In this document: positions 42,928-53,216 of the stretch, piece after piece
How positions within the stretch are numbered: position 1 is the stretch's first letter
Layout: every line of letters begins with the position of its first letter
Assembly (NCBI GenBank): GCA_021299375.1
Contig: JAJTGR010000052.1
Span: forward strand, 1-64,000
Direction: 5' to 3'
DNA length: 64,000 nt
Source: Gemmatimonadota bacterium
Lineage (GTDB): Bacteria > Gemmatimonadota > Gemmatimonadetes > Gemmatimonadales > Gemmatimonadaceae
Position numbers and translations under genes: made by a program
Notes under the pieces: generated by a model
What the model saw: only the letters and a program-made list of their open reading frames with translations
Told to the model about the DNA's origin: nothing
The model's database searches: none

Positions 42928-44808
42928 ATGATCACACCCGCGTACCTCCCTCGTTTCGGAGCGGTCGCCCTCCTGGCACTGCTCGCCTCAGGCTGCCGCC
43001 GTGCGGCCCCGGCGGCTCCGGCTGCGGTAGCGCCGCTGCCATCCCCCTACGTCATCACCGACGGCCAGTCGCAGGTCGTGGCGGCTTTCGCCGATACCGC
43101 GATGTGGATTCGCGAACGCCTCTGGGTGGAGACCGCGTTCGACTCCGACTTCGATGGCAGGCCCGATCGCGTCCATGTCGACGTGACGCGCCCGGGGCCC
43201 ACGGCCACGGGGCTCAAGGTGCCGGTGGTGTACGAAACGAGCCCGTATTTCGCCGGGACACTGGGCGACGCGCCGGTGTTCTGGCCCGTGAAGCAGGAGC
43301 TGGGTGATGCGTCACCGTCGCGCACGCTGGGCATGGGGGTGCCCTTCAACGCCAACCGCACGCGCATCAGCACCTCGCACGTGCGCACCTGGGTGCCGCG
43401 CGGCTTCGCCGTGGTGCACTCCGAGTCGCCGGGAACCGGGCTCAGTCAGGGGTGCGTCACCATCGGTGGCGAGAATGAGTCGCTCGCACCTAAGGCCGTG
43501 ATCGACTGGTTGAACGGGCGCGCCAAGGGCTACACCACCGTCGACGGCACCGAGGAAGTGCGCGCGACGTGGTCGACAGGCAAGGTCGGCATGACCGGCA
43601 CGTCGTTCAACGGCACGCTGCCGATTGCCGCCGCCACCACCGGTGTGAAGGGGCTCGAGGCCATCATCCCGGTGTCGCCCAACAACTCGTACTACCGCTA
43701 CTACCGCGACAACGGGCTCGTACGCAGCCCCGGCGGCTACCTCGGCGAAGATGTGGATGTGCTGTACGATTTCGTGCAGAGTGGCAACCCCGCCACGCGC
43801 GCGCTGTGCAATGCGCGGGTCCGCGATGCGAATATTACGCCGGGCATCGATCGCCGCACGGGCGACCTGAGCGACTTCTGGACCAAGCGCGACTACATCC
43901 TGCAGGCCAAGGGCATCAAGGCAGCGATGCTCACGGCGCACGGCTTCAACGACTGGAACGTGATGCCGGCGCACACGGCGATCATGGCCGAGGCGGTGCG
44001 GGCGAACGGCGTACCGGTGCAGATGTACTGGCATCAGGGCGGGCATGGTGGCGAGCCGCCGCTGGCCATGATGAACAAGTGGTTCACGCGCTACCTGCTC
44101 GGTGTGCGCAATGGCGTGGAGAACGACCCCAAGTCGTTCGTCGTACGTGAAGGCGCGAACCGGCAGCAGCCCACGGCCTACGCGGCCTATCCGCATCCGC
44201 AGGCGGCGCCGGTCACCGTGTATCCCACGGCCGGCGGGGCGCGGCGCGGCGGGCTGGCGTTGGACAAGCCGGCCGGGTCGGGCACCGAGTCGCTCACCGA
44301 CGATGTGAACGTCACGGGGGCGCAGCTGGCCCTGGCCGAGGCGTCGCCCAATCGGCTGCTGTATGCCACGCCGGAGCTGGTGGCGCCGGTACACCTGTCG
44401 GGCACCGCGCGCGTCACGGTGCGCGTGGCGTCGAGCAAGGCGGCGGCCAATCTGTCGGTGTGGCTGGTGGAGCTGCCGTGGCCCGCCAACGCGAGCGGCC
44501 CCATGAACCCCAACGGCATCATCACGCGGGGCTGGGCCGATCCGCAGAACGCGAAGTCGCTGCACACGAGCGAGCCGCTGGTGCCCGGGCAGCCGGTCAC
44601 GGTGACGTTCGACCTCGAACCCGACGACCAGATCATCCCCGCGGGCAAGCGTATTGGCCTGATGATCATGTCGAGCGACAGGGACTTCACGCTCTGGCCG
44701 GCGCCGGGCACGGTGCTCACGGTCGATTTGGGCGGCACGTCGCTCACGTTGCCGGTGGTGGAGGGGCGCGCGGCGCTGGTGCGGGCACTGGGGGCGGCGG
44801 CGCGGTGA
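42928..44808 (+). CDS. Xaa-Pro dipeptidyl-peptidase (S15 family) lipoprotein
   Basis: A 626-residue exported serine peptidase. Lipobox LASGC lies in the signal (cysteine ~22). The alpha/beta-hydrolase domain starts with [28 protein letters not shown]; the nucleophile Ser ~226 is in [15 protein letters not shown], the acidic residue in the [13 protein letters not shown] region, and the histidine in WHQGGHGG. Residues ~440-620 are the C-terminal jelly-roll domain ([30 protein letters not shown], core [16 protein letters not shown]). It would remove X-Pro dipeptides, or act as an alpha-amino ester hydrolase/cocaine esterase-type enzyme. ATG 42928 begins the signal; a reading frame open for 742 codons upstream is only the antisense of hppA. 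Confidence 0.87.
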   Translation: MITPAYLPRFGAVALLALLASGCRRAAPAAPAAVAPLPSPYVITDGQSQVVAAFADTAMWIRERLWVETAFDSDFDGRPDRVHVDVTRPGPTATGLKVPVVYETSPYFAGTLGDAPVFWPVKQELGDASPSRTLGMGVPFNANRTRISTSHVRTWVPRGFAVVHSESPGTGLSQGCVTIGGENESLAPKAVIDWLNGRAKGYTTVDGTEEVRATWSTGKVGMTGTSFNGTLPIAAATTGVKGLEAIIPVSPNNSYYRYYRDNGLVRSPGGYLGEDVDVLYDFVQSGNPATRALCNARVRDANITPGIDRRTGDLSDFWTKRDYILQAKGIKAAMLTAHGFNDWNVMPAHTAIMAEAVRANGVPVQMYWHQGGHGGEPPLAMMNKWFTRYLLGVRNGVENDPKSFVVREGANRQQPTAYAAYPHPQAAPVTVYPTAGGARRGGLALDKPAGSGTESLTDDVNVTGAQLALAEASPNRLLYATPELVAPVHLSGTARVTVRVASSKAAANLSVWLVELPWPANASGPMNPNGIITRGWADPQNAKSLHTSEPLVPGQPVTVTFDLEPDDQIIPAGKRIGLMIMSSDRDFTLWPAPGTVLTVDLGGTSLTLPVVEGRAALVRALGAAAR

Positions 44809-45752
44809 CGGCGGCTGCGTCGCGACGATCGTGGCGACGGTCGTCGCGGCGGTTGTCGCAGCGGTCGTCGCGGTCGTCGACTTGGTTGGTCCACATCGCG
44901 CTGCGGTGTGGGCTGTCGGCCGGCTCTGTCGTCGCGGCGCAGCGTGCGGACGCGCAAGTCGCAGGCGCCCAGCGCTACCCCGCCGCGATCGAAGGATGCT
45001 GGGAGGCGGACCGGGCGCTCATGGCGCAGTTGGTCGACCTTTCGGACGATCGCGCCTCCCGCCTGCTGATCCTGTCGCCCGGCGGTGGCGTGGGGCGGCC
45101 GTTGTTGCCGCTCCGCGAGGCGCAACTGATGTGGGAGCCGGCCAGCGTCTGGTCAGTGACGGGCGATTCAGTGCATCTGCGGGTGTTTACCGGGCTGGTG
45201 GGGTGGGACGCGCGGCTTACCTCCTCTCCCGGCGGCGACCGGCTGCAGGGGCGCGCGCACTACCTCTCCGACGCCATCGTGCGCGGGCGGGCGCCGGATT
45301 CGGAGTCGCTGTCGCTGAGGCGCGTACTGTGCAACCCGACCTGGCGACGCCCTGATACCAGCGCCTCGTTCGCGGCGCGGCGAGAGGGCACGGTGTGGTT
45401 CGCGTCGCAGGTCACGCGTGCGGCTGTGCTGAACTCATCGGTCGCCCTGCCGCAACAACTTCGCCGGGTCGACGTGCTCGGCGAGTACGAGGAGAACGCG
45501 GGCTGGGAGCCGCTGGTCCGGCGCGTGACCCAGGCGGCCGAGCCGGTGGTGCTGGTCAGTGCGGTCATCGAGGCGGATGGCCGGATTCATCCGTCCACGG
45601 TGAATGTGCGCACGGCCTCGGCGTCGATGACCAGCGTACCCCGGGCCGCGGTGGCGGCGCTGCTGCGCCAGGTACGCTTCACGCCGGCCCAGCGCAACGG
45701 CGAGTCGGTGGGGGTGCTGGCGCTGCTGACCATGGAACTGACACCACCGTAA
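44805..45752 (+). CDS. TonB-C-like protein with Arg/Ser-rich leader
   Basis: A 315-residue protein starting at GTG 44805, overlapping the S15 stop by four bases. The first ~27 residues are almost all Arg, Ser and Trp, encoded by a degenerate GTCGTCGCG-like repeat (44820-44880). A hydrophobic stretch (LVHIALRCGLSAGSVVAAQ) follows and could be a signal sequence, with the true start possibly further in. The middle ~170 residues are unknown. The last ~85 (VVLVSAVIEADGRIHPSTVNV ... ALLRQVRFTPAQRNGESV) match a TonB C-terminal-like fold. This suggests a periplasmic protein with a TonB-like tail but no obvious Pro-rich spacer. Confidence 0.55.
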   Translation: MTAAASRRSWRRSSRRLSQRSSRSSTWLVHIALRCGLSAGSVVAAQRADAQVAGAQRYPAAIEGCWEADRALMAQLVDLSDDRASRLLILSPGGGVGRPLLPLREAQLMWEPASVWSVTGDSVHLRVFTGLVGWDARLTSSPGGDRLQGRAHYLSDAIVRGRAPDSESLSLRRVLCNPTWRRPDTSASFAARREGTVWFASQVTRAAVLNSSVALPQQLRRVDVLGEYEENAGWEPLVRRVTQAAEPVVLVSAVIEADGRIHPSTVNVRTASASMTSVPRAAVAALLRQVRFTPAQRNGESVGVLALLTMELTPP

Positions 45753-45786
45753 GGCATGCGGCGGCGATCGGCGCCGCCCGGCGGTG

Positions 45787-45848
45787 TAGATTGCAAGGCG
45801 CTGTCGCCTCGTTCGGGCGCGGCTCCTCGCCTCCCTGGAGAACTCCGC
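45787..45848 (+). promoter_or_regulatory. Possible promoter and clear RBS of the GH3 gene
   Basis: TAGATT (45787-45792) is a -10-like hexamer about 55 bp upstream of ATG 45849. GGAG (45837-45840) lies 8 nt before the ATG, so this gene, unlike many neighbours, uses a leader with a Shine-Dalgarno sequence. Confidence 0.4.
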
Positions 45849-47744
45849 ATGACGCGGGCCTGGTCCCTTTCGCTGCTCACCCTCGTTGCCGCCGGCTGTG
45901 CCAGTGCCGGCGCGACCCGTCCCGCACCCGAGTCGCCGGCCCCCGCGCCGAGCGCACCCGTCGCGCCCACCATGCGCCCCACGGTGTCCGACCCGCGCGA
46001 TCGCGCGCGGTGGGCCGACTCCGTGCTGGCCACACTCTCGCTCCGGCAGAAGGTGGGCCAGATGGTGTGGGTGTGGACCCTCGGCGACTACACCGCCGTC
46101 GACGCGCCGGTCTACGCCACCATCGAGCGCCAGATCCGCGACCTCGAACTGGGCGGCATCATCGTCTCGGTGGGCGGGCCGATGGACATCGCCACCAAGG
46201 TGAACGCCCTCCAGCGTGCGGCGCGCCTGCCGCTGCTGGTGGGCGCCGACCTCGAGACTGGCGCGGCATTCCGTGCCCGCGGCGGCTGGTTCCTTCCCAA
46301 CGCCATCGAACTCGGTGGCGCCACGTCGTTCCCCTACCAGATGGGCATCGGCGCTACGCGGGACACGGCGCTGGCCTACGAGATGGGACGTGTGACGGCC
46401 GTCGAGGGACGCGCGATGGGCATCCACATGGCGTTCGCGCCGGTGCTGGATGTGAACAACAACCCCAAGAACCCCGTCATCAGCGGGCGCTCGTTCGGCG
46501 AGGACGCCACGCTCGTGTCGCGCATGGGCACGGCGCTCATGCGCGGCATCCAGGACCACGGCATGCTCGCCACCGGCAAGCACTTCCCGGGGCACGGCGA
46601 TACCGAGCAGAACTCGCACCTCGAGCTCTCGCGCGTGAACGTGTCGCGCGCGCGCCTCGACAGCGTGGAGCTCAAGCCGTTCCAGGCCGCCATCGACGCC
46701 GGCTTGCGCGGTATGATGACCTTTCACGGCGACCTGCCGGCGCTCGACACCACGCGGACCGCTGCCACGCTCAGCCGCGCGGTGATGACCGACCTGCTGC
46801 GCCGCGACATGCGCTTCAGCGGCTTGCTCGTCACCGACGCGCTCGACATGAACGGCGTGCTTGGCAACCTCACCATGGCCGAAGCCACCGTGCGCGCCGT
46901 GGAAGCCGGCAACGACGTGCTCCTCATGCCCACCGATGCCAAGGTGTCCATTCAGGCGGTGGTCGACGCCGTGGCCGCCGGCCGCCTCACCGAGGCGCGC
47001 ATCAACGAATCGGTACACAAGCTGCTGCTGGCCAAGCACGAGTTCGGGCTCAACACCAATCGCTTCGTGGATGTGGAGGGTGTGCGTACCCGCGTCGGCA
47101 CCGCCGACAACCTGGCGCCGGCGCGGGCGGCGGCCGAGAAGGCCATCACGCTGGTGCGCGACTCGCTGTCGCTGGTGCCGCTCAAGCTGCCGCGTGAGGC
47201 CCGGGTGGTGAGCATCACGGTGTCGTCGCGGGTGGACCTGAGCGCGGGGCGCGGCTTGGACGCCGAACTGCGCAGCAGCTTTCCGCGCCTGCTCTCGCTG
47301 ACGCTCACGCCGGAGGTAGTGGCCGAGGCCACCGCCGGCGCGGCGGCGGGTAATGCGGGCGGCTATCGCATCACGCCCGATCCGGCCATTCTGCCGGCCT
47401 CAGTGGAGAACGCGCTGAACATCGCCAAGGGCGCCGATGTGGTGATCGTGTCGAGCTATATCGGGGCGGCCACCAATACCGCGAGCATGGTGCCCACCAA
47501 GGGGCTGCCGGAGCTACTCAACGGGCTACGGGCGGCGAACACCAAGGTGGTGCTGGTGAGCTTCAGTAATCCGTACCTGCAGCTCGGGCTGCCGCTCACC
47601 GAAGCGCACCTCATCGCCTGGAGCCCGTGGACGATGTCGCAGCGGGCGGCCGGGCGGGCGCTGGTAGGCAAGGCGCCGATCACCGGGCGCCTGCCGATCA
47701 CGCTGCCGGGTATCGCGCCCTTCGGCGCAGGGATCACGCGCTGA
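45849..47744 (+). CDS. Glycoside hydrolase family 3 lipoprotein (beta-N-acetylhexosaminidase-like)
   Basis: A 631-residue exported enzyme with lipobox VAAGC. The N-terminal TIM barrel (~50-390) carries the NagZ-type motif KHFPGHGDTEQNSH at ~243-256, whose Asp-His pair acts as general acid/base, and the nucleophile Asp ~330 in LVTDALDMNG. A second alpha/beta sandwich domain (~410-631), absent from the short cytoplasmic NagZ of enterobacteria, ends with MVPTKGLPELLNGLRAANTK and GRLPITLPG. Likely role: trimming beta-linked N-acetylglucosamine from muropeptides or chitin oligomers in the envelope. Start fixed by the signal peptide and GGAG RBS. Followed closely by a small secreted protein. Confidence 0.88.
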   Translation: MTRAWSLSLLTLVAAGCASAGATRPAPESPAPAPSAPVAPTMRPTVSDPRDRARWADSVLATLSLRQKVGQMVWVWTLGDYTAVDAPVYATIERQIRDLELGGIIVSVGGPMDIATKVNALQRAARLPLLVGADLETGAAFRARGGWFLPNAIELGGATSFPYQMGIGATRDTALAYEMGRVTAVEGRAMGIHMAFAPVLDVNNNPKNPVISGRSFGEDATLVSRMGTALMRGIQDHGMLATGKHFPGHGDTEQNSHLELSRVNVSRARLDSVELKPFQAAIDAGLRGMMTFHGDLPALDTTRTAATLSRAVMTDLLRRDMRFSGLLVTDALDMNGVLGNLTMAEATVRAVEAGNDVLLMPTDAKVSIQAVVDAVAAGRLTEARINESVHKLLLAKHEFGLNTNRFVDVEGVRTRVGTADNLAPARAAAEKAITLVRDSLSLVPLKLPREARVVSITVSSRVDLSAGRGLDAELRSSFPRLLSLTLTPEVVAEATAGAAAGNAGGYRITPDPAILPASVENALNIAKGADVVIVSSYIGAATNTASMVPTKGLPELLNGLRAANTKVVLVSFSNPYLQLGLPLTEAHLIAWSPWTMSQRAAGRALVGKAPITGRLPITLPGIAPFGAGITR

Positions 47745-47779
47745 GCAGGCGTTTCCTCCAACCGATCACAGATCACCTC

Positions 47780-48151
47780 ATGACGTCACGTCTCCGTTCC
47801 GCCGTGGTGGCCGCCGCGCTGGCGGCACCTGTCGCACTTGTGGCACAGCGTGCCATCGACCTCACCGGCACCTGGGCCTTTGCCGTCGTCACCGAGAACG
47901 GGACGGGCACACCCACGGTCACCATCAAGCAGCAGGGCGACTCGCTCAGCGGCACCTACGAGTCGGGACGCATGGGCATCATTCCCTTCAAGGGCACCGT
48001 CAAGGACTCGACGTTCACCTTCGCGCTGAACACCGGCGGTGGCGCGACGCTCACCTTCACGGGGGTGCTGGTGAACGCCAACAGCGTAAAGGGGGACGTC
48101 GACTTCGGCGGGCAGGGGGGCGCGACGTTCACGGGGGAGCGCAAGAGATAA
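47780..48151 (+). CDS. Small secreted beta-rich protein
   Basis: A 123-residue protein with a signal peptide ending ...VALVAQ. The mature ~100 residues form a small beta-barrel or sandwich pattern: IDLTGTWAFAVVTENGTG, VTIKQQGDSLSGTYESG, IIPFKGTVKDSTFTFAL, ATLTFTGVLVNANSVKGDVDFGGQG and a final TFTGERKR. The GTW...GDSLSGTY...GTVKDSTFTF layout is a lipocalin-like secreted domain often annotated as hypothetical. No catalytic residues. It starts 35 bp after the GH3 stop, probably in the same transcript. It shares its plan with the secreted protein at 23171-23632. Confidence 0.6.
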   Translation: MTSRLRSAVVAAALAAPVALVAQRAIDLTGTWAFAVVTENGTGTPTVTIKQQGDSLSGTYESGRMGIIPFKGTVKDSTFTFALNTGGGATLTFTGVLVNANSVKGDVDFGGQGGATFTGERKR

Positions 48152-48173
48152 GCGCCGACCGGGTGCTCGTGGA

Positions 48174-48318
48174 GGGCGCCGTGGGTGGGTGTCGTTTGGG
48201 AGAGAGCCATGCCGTCAGGGCATACTCCGGGAGGCGTCGCCTGACGACCGCCCGATCGTATGCGGAGTAGGCCCTGAAGCAAGAGTCTCTTCCCAAACGA
48301 CACCCACCCACGGCGCCC
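48174..48318. repeat. 145-nt long palindrome between convergent genes
   Basis: Arms 48174-48201 and 48291-48318 are perfect 28-nt reverse complements. Inside, 48215-48229 and its partner near 48262-48277 pair over 14 of 15 positions, and a short AGGC/GCCT hairpin lies at the centre. Each arm, read in the direction that enters the element, has four GGG runs and so could form a G-quadruplex. Placed between the stops of two convergent genes, it can act as a two-way terminator. The perfect 28-bp stem is longer than usual for a terminator and there is no T tract, so a palindromic mobile element or structured RNA is also possible. Confidence 0.75.
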
Positions 48319-48333
48319 CGCGCGAGTCCCGCG

Positions 48334-51300
48334 TTACGGCTGCAGCAGCGGCAGCACGCTGAAGGTCTGGGCCGGCCCGATCGGGGTCACGGTGGTGCCG
48401 GTCCGCCTGCTGAGTCGGGCGGTGTAGGTGCCGTTGGGCACGCGCTGGGCCTGGCCGCCGCGCAGGAAGGCCGCGATGCCGCCACCAGCACCACCGCCAA
48501 AGCCGCCGCCGGGCGCGCCGCCCGCCGGCACGCAGGGCTGCAGGGCGTTCTGGGCCGGACGCGGGGCGCCCGCCGCGCTGTCCGCCTGCTGGCCCATCTG
48601 CGCCGGCATCTGCCCGCCAAACTGCTGGCGCATGCGGCGCATCTGGGCGCTGTCCGGCGGCGTGGGATCGCCGTTGAGGTTCCACGCGAAGCGCTTGAGC
48701 CCAGGGCTGCGCTCCAGCTCACAGGTACGCCACGCCTTGCCGGTGTTGTCGCTGATCGTGAGCACCAGCTTGGTGTCGGCAGGCAGCGAGTCCTTCACGT
48801 GGTACGTGATCCACGCGCCGACGGGCGGGTTGGGGGTGCTGTAGTTCCCGCTGATGGCCAGCACGCCGGCGGCGCCCGCGGGCGCGAGTCCGCCCGGCGT
48901 GAAGCTGTACGCATGGCGCAGCGGGAACAGCCGCGCTTCCTCGGCCAGCGTGGTGGCCGACAGGTCGCGCAGGGCGGTGTAGTCGTCGAGCACGTAGAAG
49001 CCGCGGCCGAACGTCGCCATGACCAGGTCGTTTTCGCGCTTCTGGATGGTGAGGTCGCGCACCTGTGTGACCGGCATGCCGCCGCGCAGGGACACATACG
49101 AGGCACCGCCATCCACGCTGGTGAACAGCCCGAACTCGGTGCCGACGAACAGCAGGTCACTGTTCACGTGGTCCTGGGCCACCGCCCACACGTTGTGCTT
49201 CGCGGGCAGGTTGGCGGTGATGTTCGTCCACGTGCGCCCGCGGTCGGTGGACTTCACGATGTACGGGGCGTAGTCGCCGCGCTGCCAGTTGTTGAGCGTC
49301 ACGAACACGGTGTTGGCGTCGCGCGGGGACGCCAGCACATCGCTCACGTACGTCCACTGCGGCACGCCCGGGAAGCGCTCGATGCGCCGCCACGTCTTGC
49401 CGGCGTCCTCGCTCACCTGCACGAGGCCGTCGTCGGTGCCCACCCAGAGCAGCCCTTCCATGACCGGGGACTCGTCGATGGCCACGATGTTGGACAGATC
49501 CGTGGTCGAGACGTTGAGCGCCACCGATCCACGCGGCCAGACCTTGCCCATGATGGGGAGCGTGTCGCGATTGAGGGTGCGCGAGAGGTCGGGGCTGATG
49601 CGCGTCCACGTGTCGCCACGATCATCGGTGCGGTACACGAACTGGCTGGCGAAGTACATGCGCGCCGGGTTGTGCGGGCTGAGCACGAACGGCGCGTCCC
49701 AGTTGGTGCGGTCGCGCACGCGCGGTGTTGCTGCCGTGGAGTCACGACGCGGCGCACCGCCGGTGGTGTCCGGAACCCCGGCCCCGCTTTCGTCGCCACC
49801 GAACGCCGCCGTGGTGGGCCGGATGCTCTGCCCGCGCCCGGTGCGCAGGTCGAAGCGGCTCAGCCCCCCGTTCTGCGACTCGCCGTAGAAGATGTGCTGG
49901 TCTTCCATGTCGCCGCGCGCCTGGAAGCCGTCGCCACCCACGATGTTGAACCAGTCGCTGTTGCGGATGCCCCACGTGTTCGTGGTGCGCGAGGGGCCGC
50001 ACTGCGAGAAGTTGTCCTGCGTGCCGCCGCACACGAAGTAGAACGGCTTGGCGTTGTTGATGCCCACCCGGTAGTACTGCGTGATGGGCAGCGTGGCGTG
50101 GAATTTCCACGTCTCCCCGGCATCGTAGGTCTCGTACAGGCCGCCGTCGTTGCCGAGCAGGATGTGGTTCTGGTCGACCGGGTCGAAGGCCATGGCATGA
50201 TGATCCACGTGCACGCCGCGATTCTCCCAGCCGGTGTTGGACCACGTGGCGCCGCCATCGGTGCTGCGCGACAGGTTGGTGCCCACTTCGTACATGGTGC
50301 CCACGCGGTGCGGGTCGAGGAACAGCTCGCTGTAGTACTGCCCGAGTCCGTTCGTGAACCACTGCGCCATGGCGGCGCGGGCGCTGTCCTGCGGGGCGCC
50401 AGCGCGAACGCCACCGGCACCGCCGGCACCTGCACCACCGCCGCCAGGACCGCGCGCGACCTGTGCGTTCTTGCCGAAGCGCGTCCACGTGGCGCCGTCG
50501 TCCACCGAGCGATAGAGCCCCGACTGGTTGTTGCCGGCTTCGATGAACGCGAACACCTGCGTCGGCGACACGCGCGTCTCGATGGCGAGGCCGGCGCGCC
50601 CCACGTCACCGGTGGGCAGGCCGCCCGCCAGCTTCGTCCAGCTCTTGCCGCCGTCCACCGACTTGTGAATGCCTCCCTCGGGGCTGCCGCCGATAGCCTG
50701 CCCCACGTGCCGCCGCCGCGGATAGGCCGCCGCGTACAGCACGTCGGGGTTCTTGGCATCGAGCACGAGGTCGGTGATGCCGGTGTTGTCGCTGATGAAC
50801 AGGCTGCGCGACCAGGTCCTGCCGCCGTCAGTGGTCTTGTACACGCCGCGCTCGCCCCCCGCCGAAAAGAGCGGGCCCTGCGCCGCCACGTACACCACAT
50901 CGGAGTTGCGGGGGTCGATCACGATCTGGCCGATGTGCTCCGACTGCTCGAGCCCCACGCGCGCCCATCTCCTGCCGGCATCGGTGCTCTTGTACACGCC
51001 GTCACCGAAATGCGCGCTGCGCTGGCTGTGGTTCTCGCCGGTGCCCAGCCAGAGCACGTTGTTGTTCTTCGGGTCGATCCGGATGCAGCACAGGTTGTGC
51101 GCGCCGTAACTGTCGAAGATGGGCGTGAACGACGCCCCGCGATTGGTGGTCTTCCACACGCCGCCGAAGGCCGAGGCGATGTACCACGTGCTGGGGTTGG
51201 TCGGGTCGATGGCGATATCGGCGATGCGTCCGGTCACCAGCCCCGGCCCCAGCGGGCGGATCTGGATGGCGTTGAGCACCGAGGCCGGGATCGCCGGTGT

Positions 51301-51402
51301 CGGTGCGGGCGCCGCCTTCTTCGGAGCCTTCTGGGCGGGCAGCCACGCCGGCAGCAACAGCGCACCGGCGAGCAGGGGGGAGAGTCGAAGGGACGGTCGC
51401 AT
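48334..51402 (-). CDS. Exported VPS10/sortilin-type BNR propeller protein
   Basis: A 1022-residue secreted protein with signal peptide ([24 protein letters not shown], cited here as its ends MRPSLRL and LPAQ). Most of it is repeated sortilin/VPS10-like propeller blades with BNR/Asp-box motifs: [101 protein letters not shown] low-complexity Gly-rich insert ([14 protein letters not shown]) lies near the C-terminus. Often annotated as glycosyl hydrolase by homology to exo-enzyme propellers, but no catalytic residues are evident. The ATG overlaps the stop of the upstream zinc-ribbon gene by one base, so it is co-translated. Last gene of a leftward operon. Confidence 0.83.
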   Translation of the reverse strand: MRPSLRLSPLLAGALLLPAWLPAQKAPKKAAPAPTPAIPASVLNAIQIRPLGPGLVTGRIADIAIDPTNPSTWYIASAFGGVWKTTNRGASFTPIFDSYGAHNLCCIRIDPKNNNVLWLGTGENHSQRSAHFGDGVYKSTDAGRRWARVGLEQSEHIGQIVIDPRNSDVVYVAAQGPLFSAGGERGVYKTTDGGRTWSRSLFISDNTGITDLVLDAKNPDVLYAAAYPRRRHVGQAIGGSPEGGIHKSVDGGKSWTKLAGGLPTGDVGRAGLAIETRVSPTQVFAFIEAGNNQSGLYRSVDDGATWTRFGKNAQVARGPGGGGAGAGGAGGVRAGAPQDSARAAMAQWFTNGLGQYYSELFLDPHRVGTMYEVGTNLSRSTDGGATWSNTGWENRGVHVDHHAMAFDPVDQNHILLGNDGGLYETYDAGETWKFHATLPITQYYRVGINNAKPFYFVCGGTQDNFSQCGPSRTTNTWGIRNSDWFNIVGGDGFQARGDMEDQHIFYGESQNGGLSRFDLRTGRGQSIRPTTAAFGGDESGAGVPDTTGGAPRRDSTAATPRVRDRTNWDAPFVLSPHNPARMYFASQFVYRTDDRGDTWTRISPDLSRTLNRDTLPIMGKVWPRGSVALNVSTTDLSNIVAIDESPVMEGLLWVGTDDGLVQVSEDAGKTWRRIERFPGVPQWTYVSDVLASPRDANTVFVTLNNWQRGDYAPYIVKSTDRGRTWTNITANLPAKHNVWAVAQDHVNSDLLFVGTEFGLFTSVDGGASYVSLRGGMPVTQVRDLTIQKRENDLVMATFGRGFYVLDDYTALRDLSATTLAEEARLFPLRHAYSFTPGGLAPAGAAGVLAISGNYSTPNPPVGAWITYHVKDSLPADTKLVLTISDNTGKAWRTCELERSPGLKRFAWNLNGDPTPPDSAQMRRMRQQFGGQMPAQMGQQADSAAGAPRPAQNALQPCVPAGGAPGGGFGGGAGGGIAAFLRGGQAQRVPNGTYTARLSRRTGTTVTPIGPAQTFSVLPLLQP

Positions 51403-52469
51403 CAGGCAGCCACGGTGGGGGAGGGAGCCGTGCCGGCGGGGACGCCGCACGTGGGGCAGTACGGGTAGAAGGCGTTCTTGCGCGTCTGGCAGGCGCCGCA
51501 GTGGTCGAAGTGGCGCAGCCCACAGTGTACGCAGAAGTTCGAGGCGCCGTTCGGCCCCTTGGCCACCCCGCGCTCGCACCCCGGACACACCCCGGCGTCG
51601 ATGCGCTTGAGCGCCTCCTCGTACGGGAGCGCCCGGCGTCGCTCGGCCTCGCTCTGCTGCTCCACCCGCTTGCGCTGCGCGAGGTAGCGGCGCATGGCGC
51701 GAATCACGTACACCCCGGTCACGCCGGACGCGATGATGCCCACGCCGTAACGTACGTAGCCGCCATAGCTGGGCAGGTACGGGACCAGTTCAACGAAAAA
51801 CGCGAACACCGCGAACAGCACGAAGCCCCGCAGCAGCGGCCAGTACTCGCTGCGCCGCTTGCGGGCCACCAGCCAACCAGCCACCAGCAGCAGCGGCAGC
51901 GTCAGCGCGAGGCGGATGCCGAACGTCTTCAACTCCTCCTGAAAGCGCGCGCGCTCGAACGTGCCGCGAGCGGCGATCTCGAGCTCCACCTCGGCTTCGC
52001 GGTTTGCCTCCTGCGCCTGCGTGATGGCCAGCAGCTGCGCGTCCAGCTGCTCCACCTCGGCTTCCGCCACGCGCTCGCGCGCCTTGAGTGTATCGAGCGT
52101 GCGCGTCCGCGACAGCACCTCCGGGTCCTGCTGCGGGTCGGTCGTCGCGGTGCGGGTGGCGACCCACGCATCGAATGACTCGCGCTGAGCACTGTACGTG
52201 TTGCGAGCCACGGTGTGCTGCTGGGAGGCGCGGTCACGCGCGTCCTGCGTGGTGCGCTGGAGCGCGACCAGCGAGTCGCGTGATGCATGCAGCGGAGCGA
52301 GCTGCGCCGGTGGAATGAAGTCGCGCAGCGTGCGCGCCTTCTCCACGCCGGGCAGTTCGCCGACGATTTTGCCGCCCAGGCCGATCAGGAAGCTGGCGAA
52401 CACCAGCGACACCGCCCACGCGGCGAGAGCGAAGACCCGTTCCGGGACACGCAGCGATCGGAAGAGCAT
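51402..52469 (-). CDS. Membrane protein with coiled coil and C-terminal zinc ribbons
   Basis: A 355-residue inner-membrane protein. TM1 is at ~14-34 ([20 protein letters not shown]). Residues ~65-185 are charged and heptad-like (coiled coil, probably periplasmic). Three hydrophobic segments follow ([53 protein letters not shown]), then a basic helix and two CxxC zinc ribbons in the cytoplasmic tail ([22 protein letters not shown] and CPTCGVPAG). Function not recognised. One base separates its start from the upstream hydrolase stop, and its stop overlaps the next start, giving a three-gene leftward operon. Confidence 0.65.
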   Translation of the reverse strand: MLFRSLRVPERVFALAAWAVSLVFASFLIGLGGKIVGELPGVEKARTLRDFIPPAQLAPLHASRDSLVALQRTTQDARDRASQQHTVARNTYSAQRESFDAWVATRTATTDPQQDPEVLSRTRTLDTLKARERVAEAEVEQLDAQLLAITQAQEANREAEVELEIAARGTFERARFQEELKTFGIRLALTLPLLLVAGWLVARKRRSEYWPLLRGFVLFAVFAFFVELVPYLPSYGGYVRYGVGIIASGVTGVYVIRAMRRYLAQRKRVEQQSEAERRRALPYEEALKRIDAGVCPGCERGVAKGPNGASNFCVHCGLRHFDHCGACQTRKNAFYPYCPTCGVPAGTAPSPTVAA

Positions 52470-52470
52470 G

Positions 52471-53193
52471 TCAGCCTCCAGTAGTGAAGTCGGCCAGATC
52501 GGTCAGCTCGCGCACGATCAGCGCGGGCGGCACACGTTCGATGGGGTGCGGCACGCCGTCCAGCAGCGAGGCGCGGGCGTGGGGAATGTGCGAGGCGGCG
52601 CGGGTGGTCTCCTCGAGTGTCACTGTGTCGTCCTTGCTGCCCACGAGCAGGTGGACGGGACAGGCGATGGCCCGCAGCGCGTCGTCGGTGAGCGGGGGCG
52701 CTGCGCCGAGGGTGGTGAGCAGCGCGGCGGTGTCAGCGACCACCTGCTCCCAGCCACCGGCTCCGCGATGTCGCGCCTCGAGCGCCTCGGCAAAGGCCGG
52801 CACCTTGGCGCGCATCGTGGCCGGGTCCAGGCGCGAGGCCGCCCGCGCCGCCACCTCCGGCGTCCAGTGCAGCATGGTGCCGAGGGTGACGATGCCGCCG
52901 AGTGACCCCGGCGCACTTGCCTCGAGCAGGAGGGCGACGTATCCGCCCATGGAGTAGCCGAAGACCACGGGGCGGCCGAAGCCGACGTCCCGGACCGCCG
53001 TGGCCAGCGCCGACGTGAACGGCCCCATGCCGAAGCCGACACTGGTCGGCGTCCGGCCGTGGCCCGGCAGTTCGACGGCCTGCACCGCCGCAAAGCGCCC
53101 CGACGCGGAGAGGGCCTCCACAATGGGGTGCATCTGGGCGGTGCTGCCCAGGGCGCCGTGCACCACGAGGGCCGGCGGGAGGGCGGGAGTCAT
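52471..53193 (-). CDS. Alpha/beta hydrolase
   Basis: A 240-residue cytoplasmic alpha/beta hydrolase. Landmarks: VVHGALGSTAQM oxyanion loop at ~10-21, ELPGHGRT at 41-48, nucleophile Ser81 in GYSMGGY, acidic residue among Asp188/189 in GSKDDTVT, and catalytic His216 in GVPHPIE. The PGHG and GYSMGG pair is typical of MenH-like and BioH-like carboxylic-ester or C-C hydrolases of small size. No specific substrate can be named. First gene of the leftward operon with the zinc-ribbon protein and the VPS10 propeller. It is 23 bp downstream of the enoyl-CoA hydratase gene on the same strand. Confidence 0.8.
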   Translation of the reverse strand: MTPALPPALVVHGALGSTAQMHPIVEALSASGRFAAVQAVELPGHGRTPTSVGFGMGPFTSALATAVRDVGFGRPVVFGYSMGGYVALLLEASAPGSLGGIVTLGTMLHWTPEVAARAASRLDPATMRAKVPAFAEALEARHRGAGGWEQVVADTAALLTTLGAAPPLTDDALRAIACPVHLLVGSKDDTVTLEETTRAASHIPHARASLLDGVPHPIERVPPALIVRELTDLADFTTGG

Positions 53194-53216
53194 CGTGGTG
53201 TGAGCGGAGGGGTCGG

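Noticed and set aside
48799..51468. 889-codon plus-strand frame over the VPS10 propeller gene
   Set aside because: Mirror of the propeller gene; composition dominated by His, Arg, Val and Ala.
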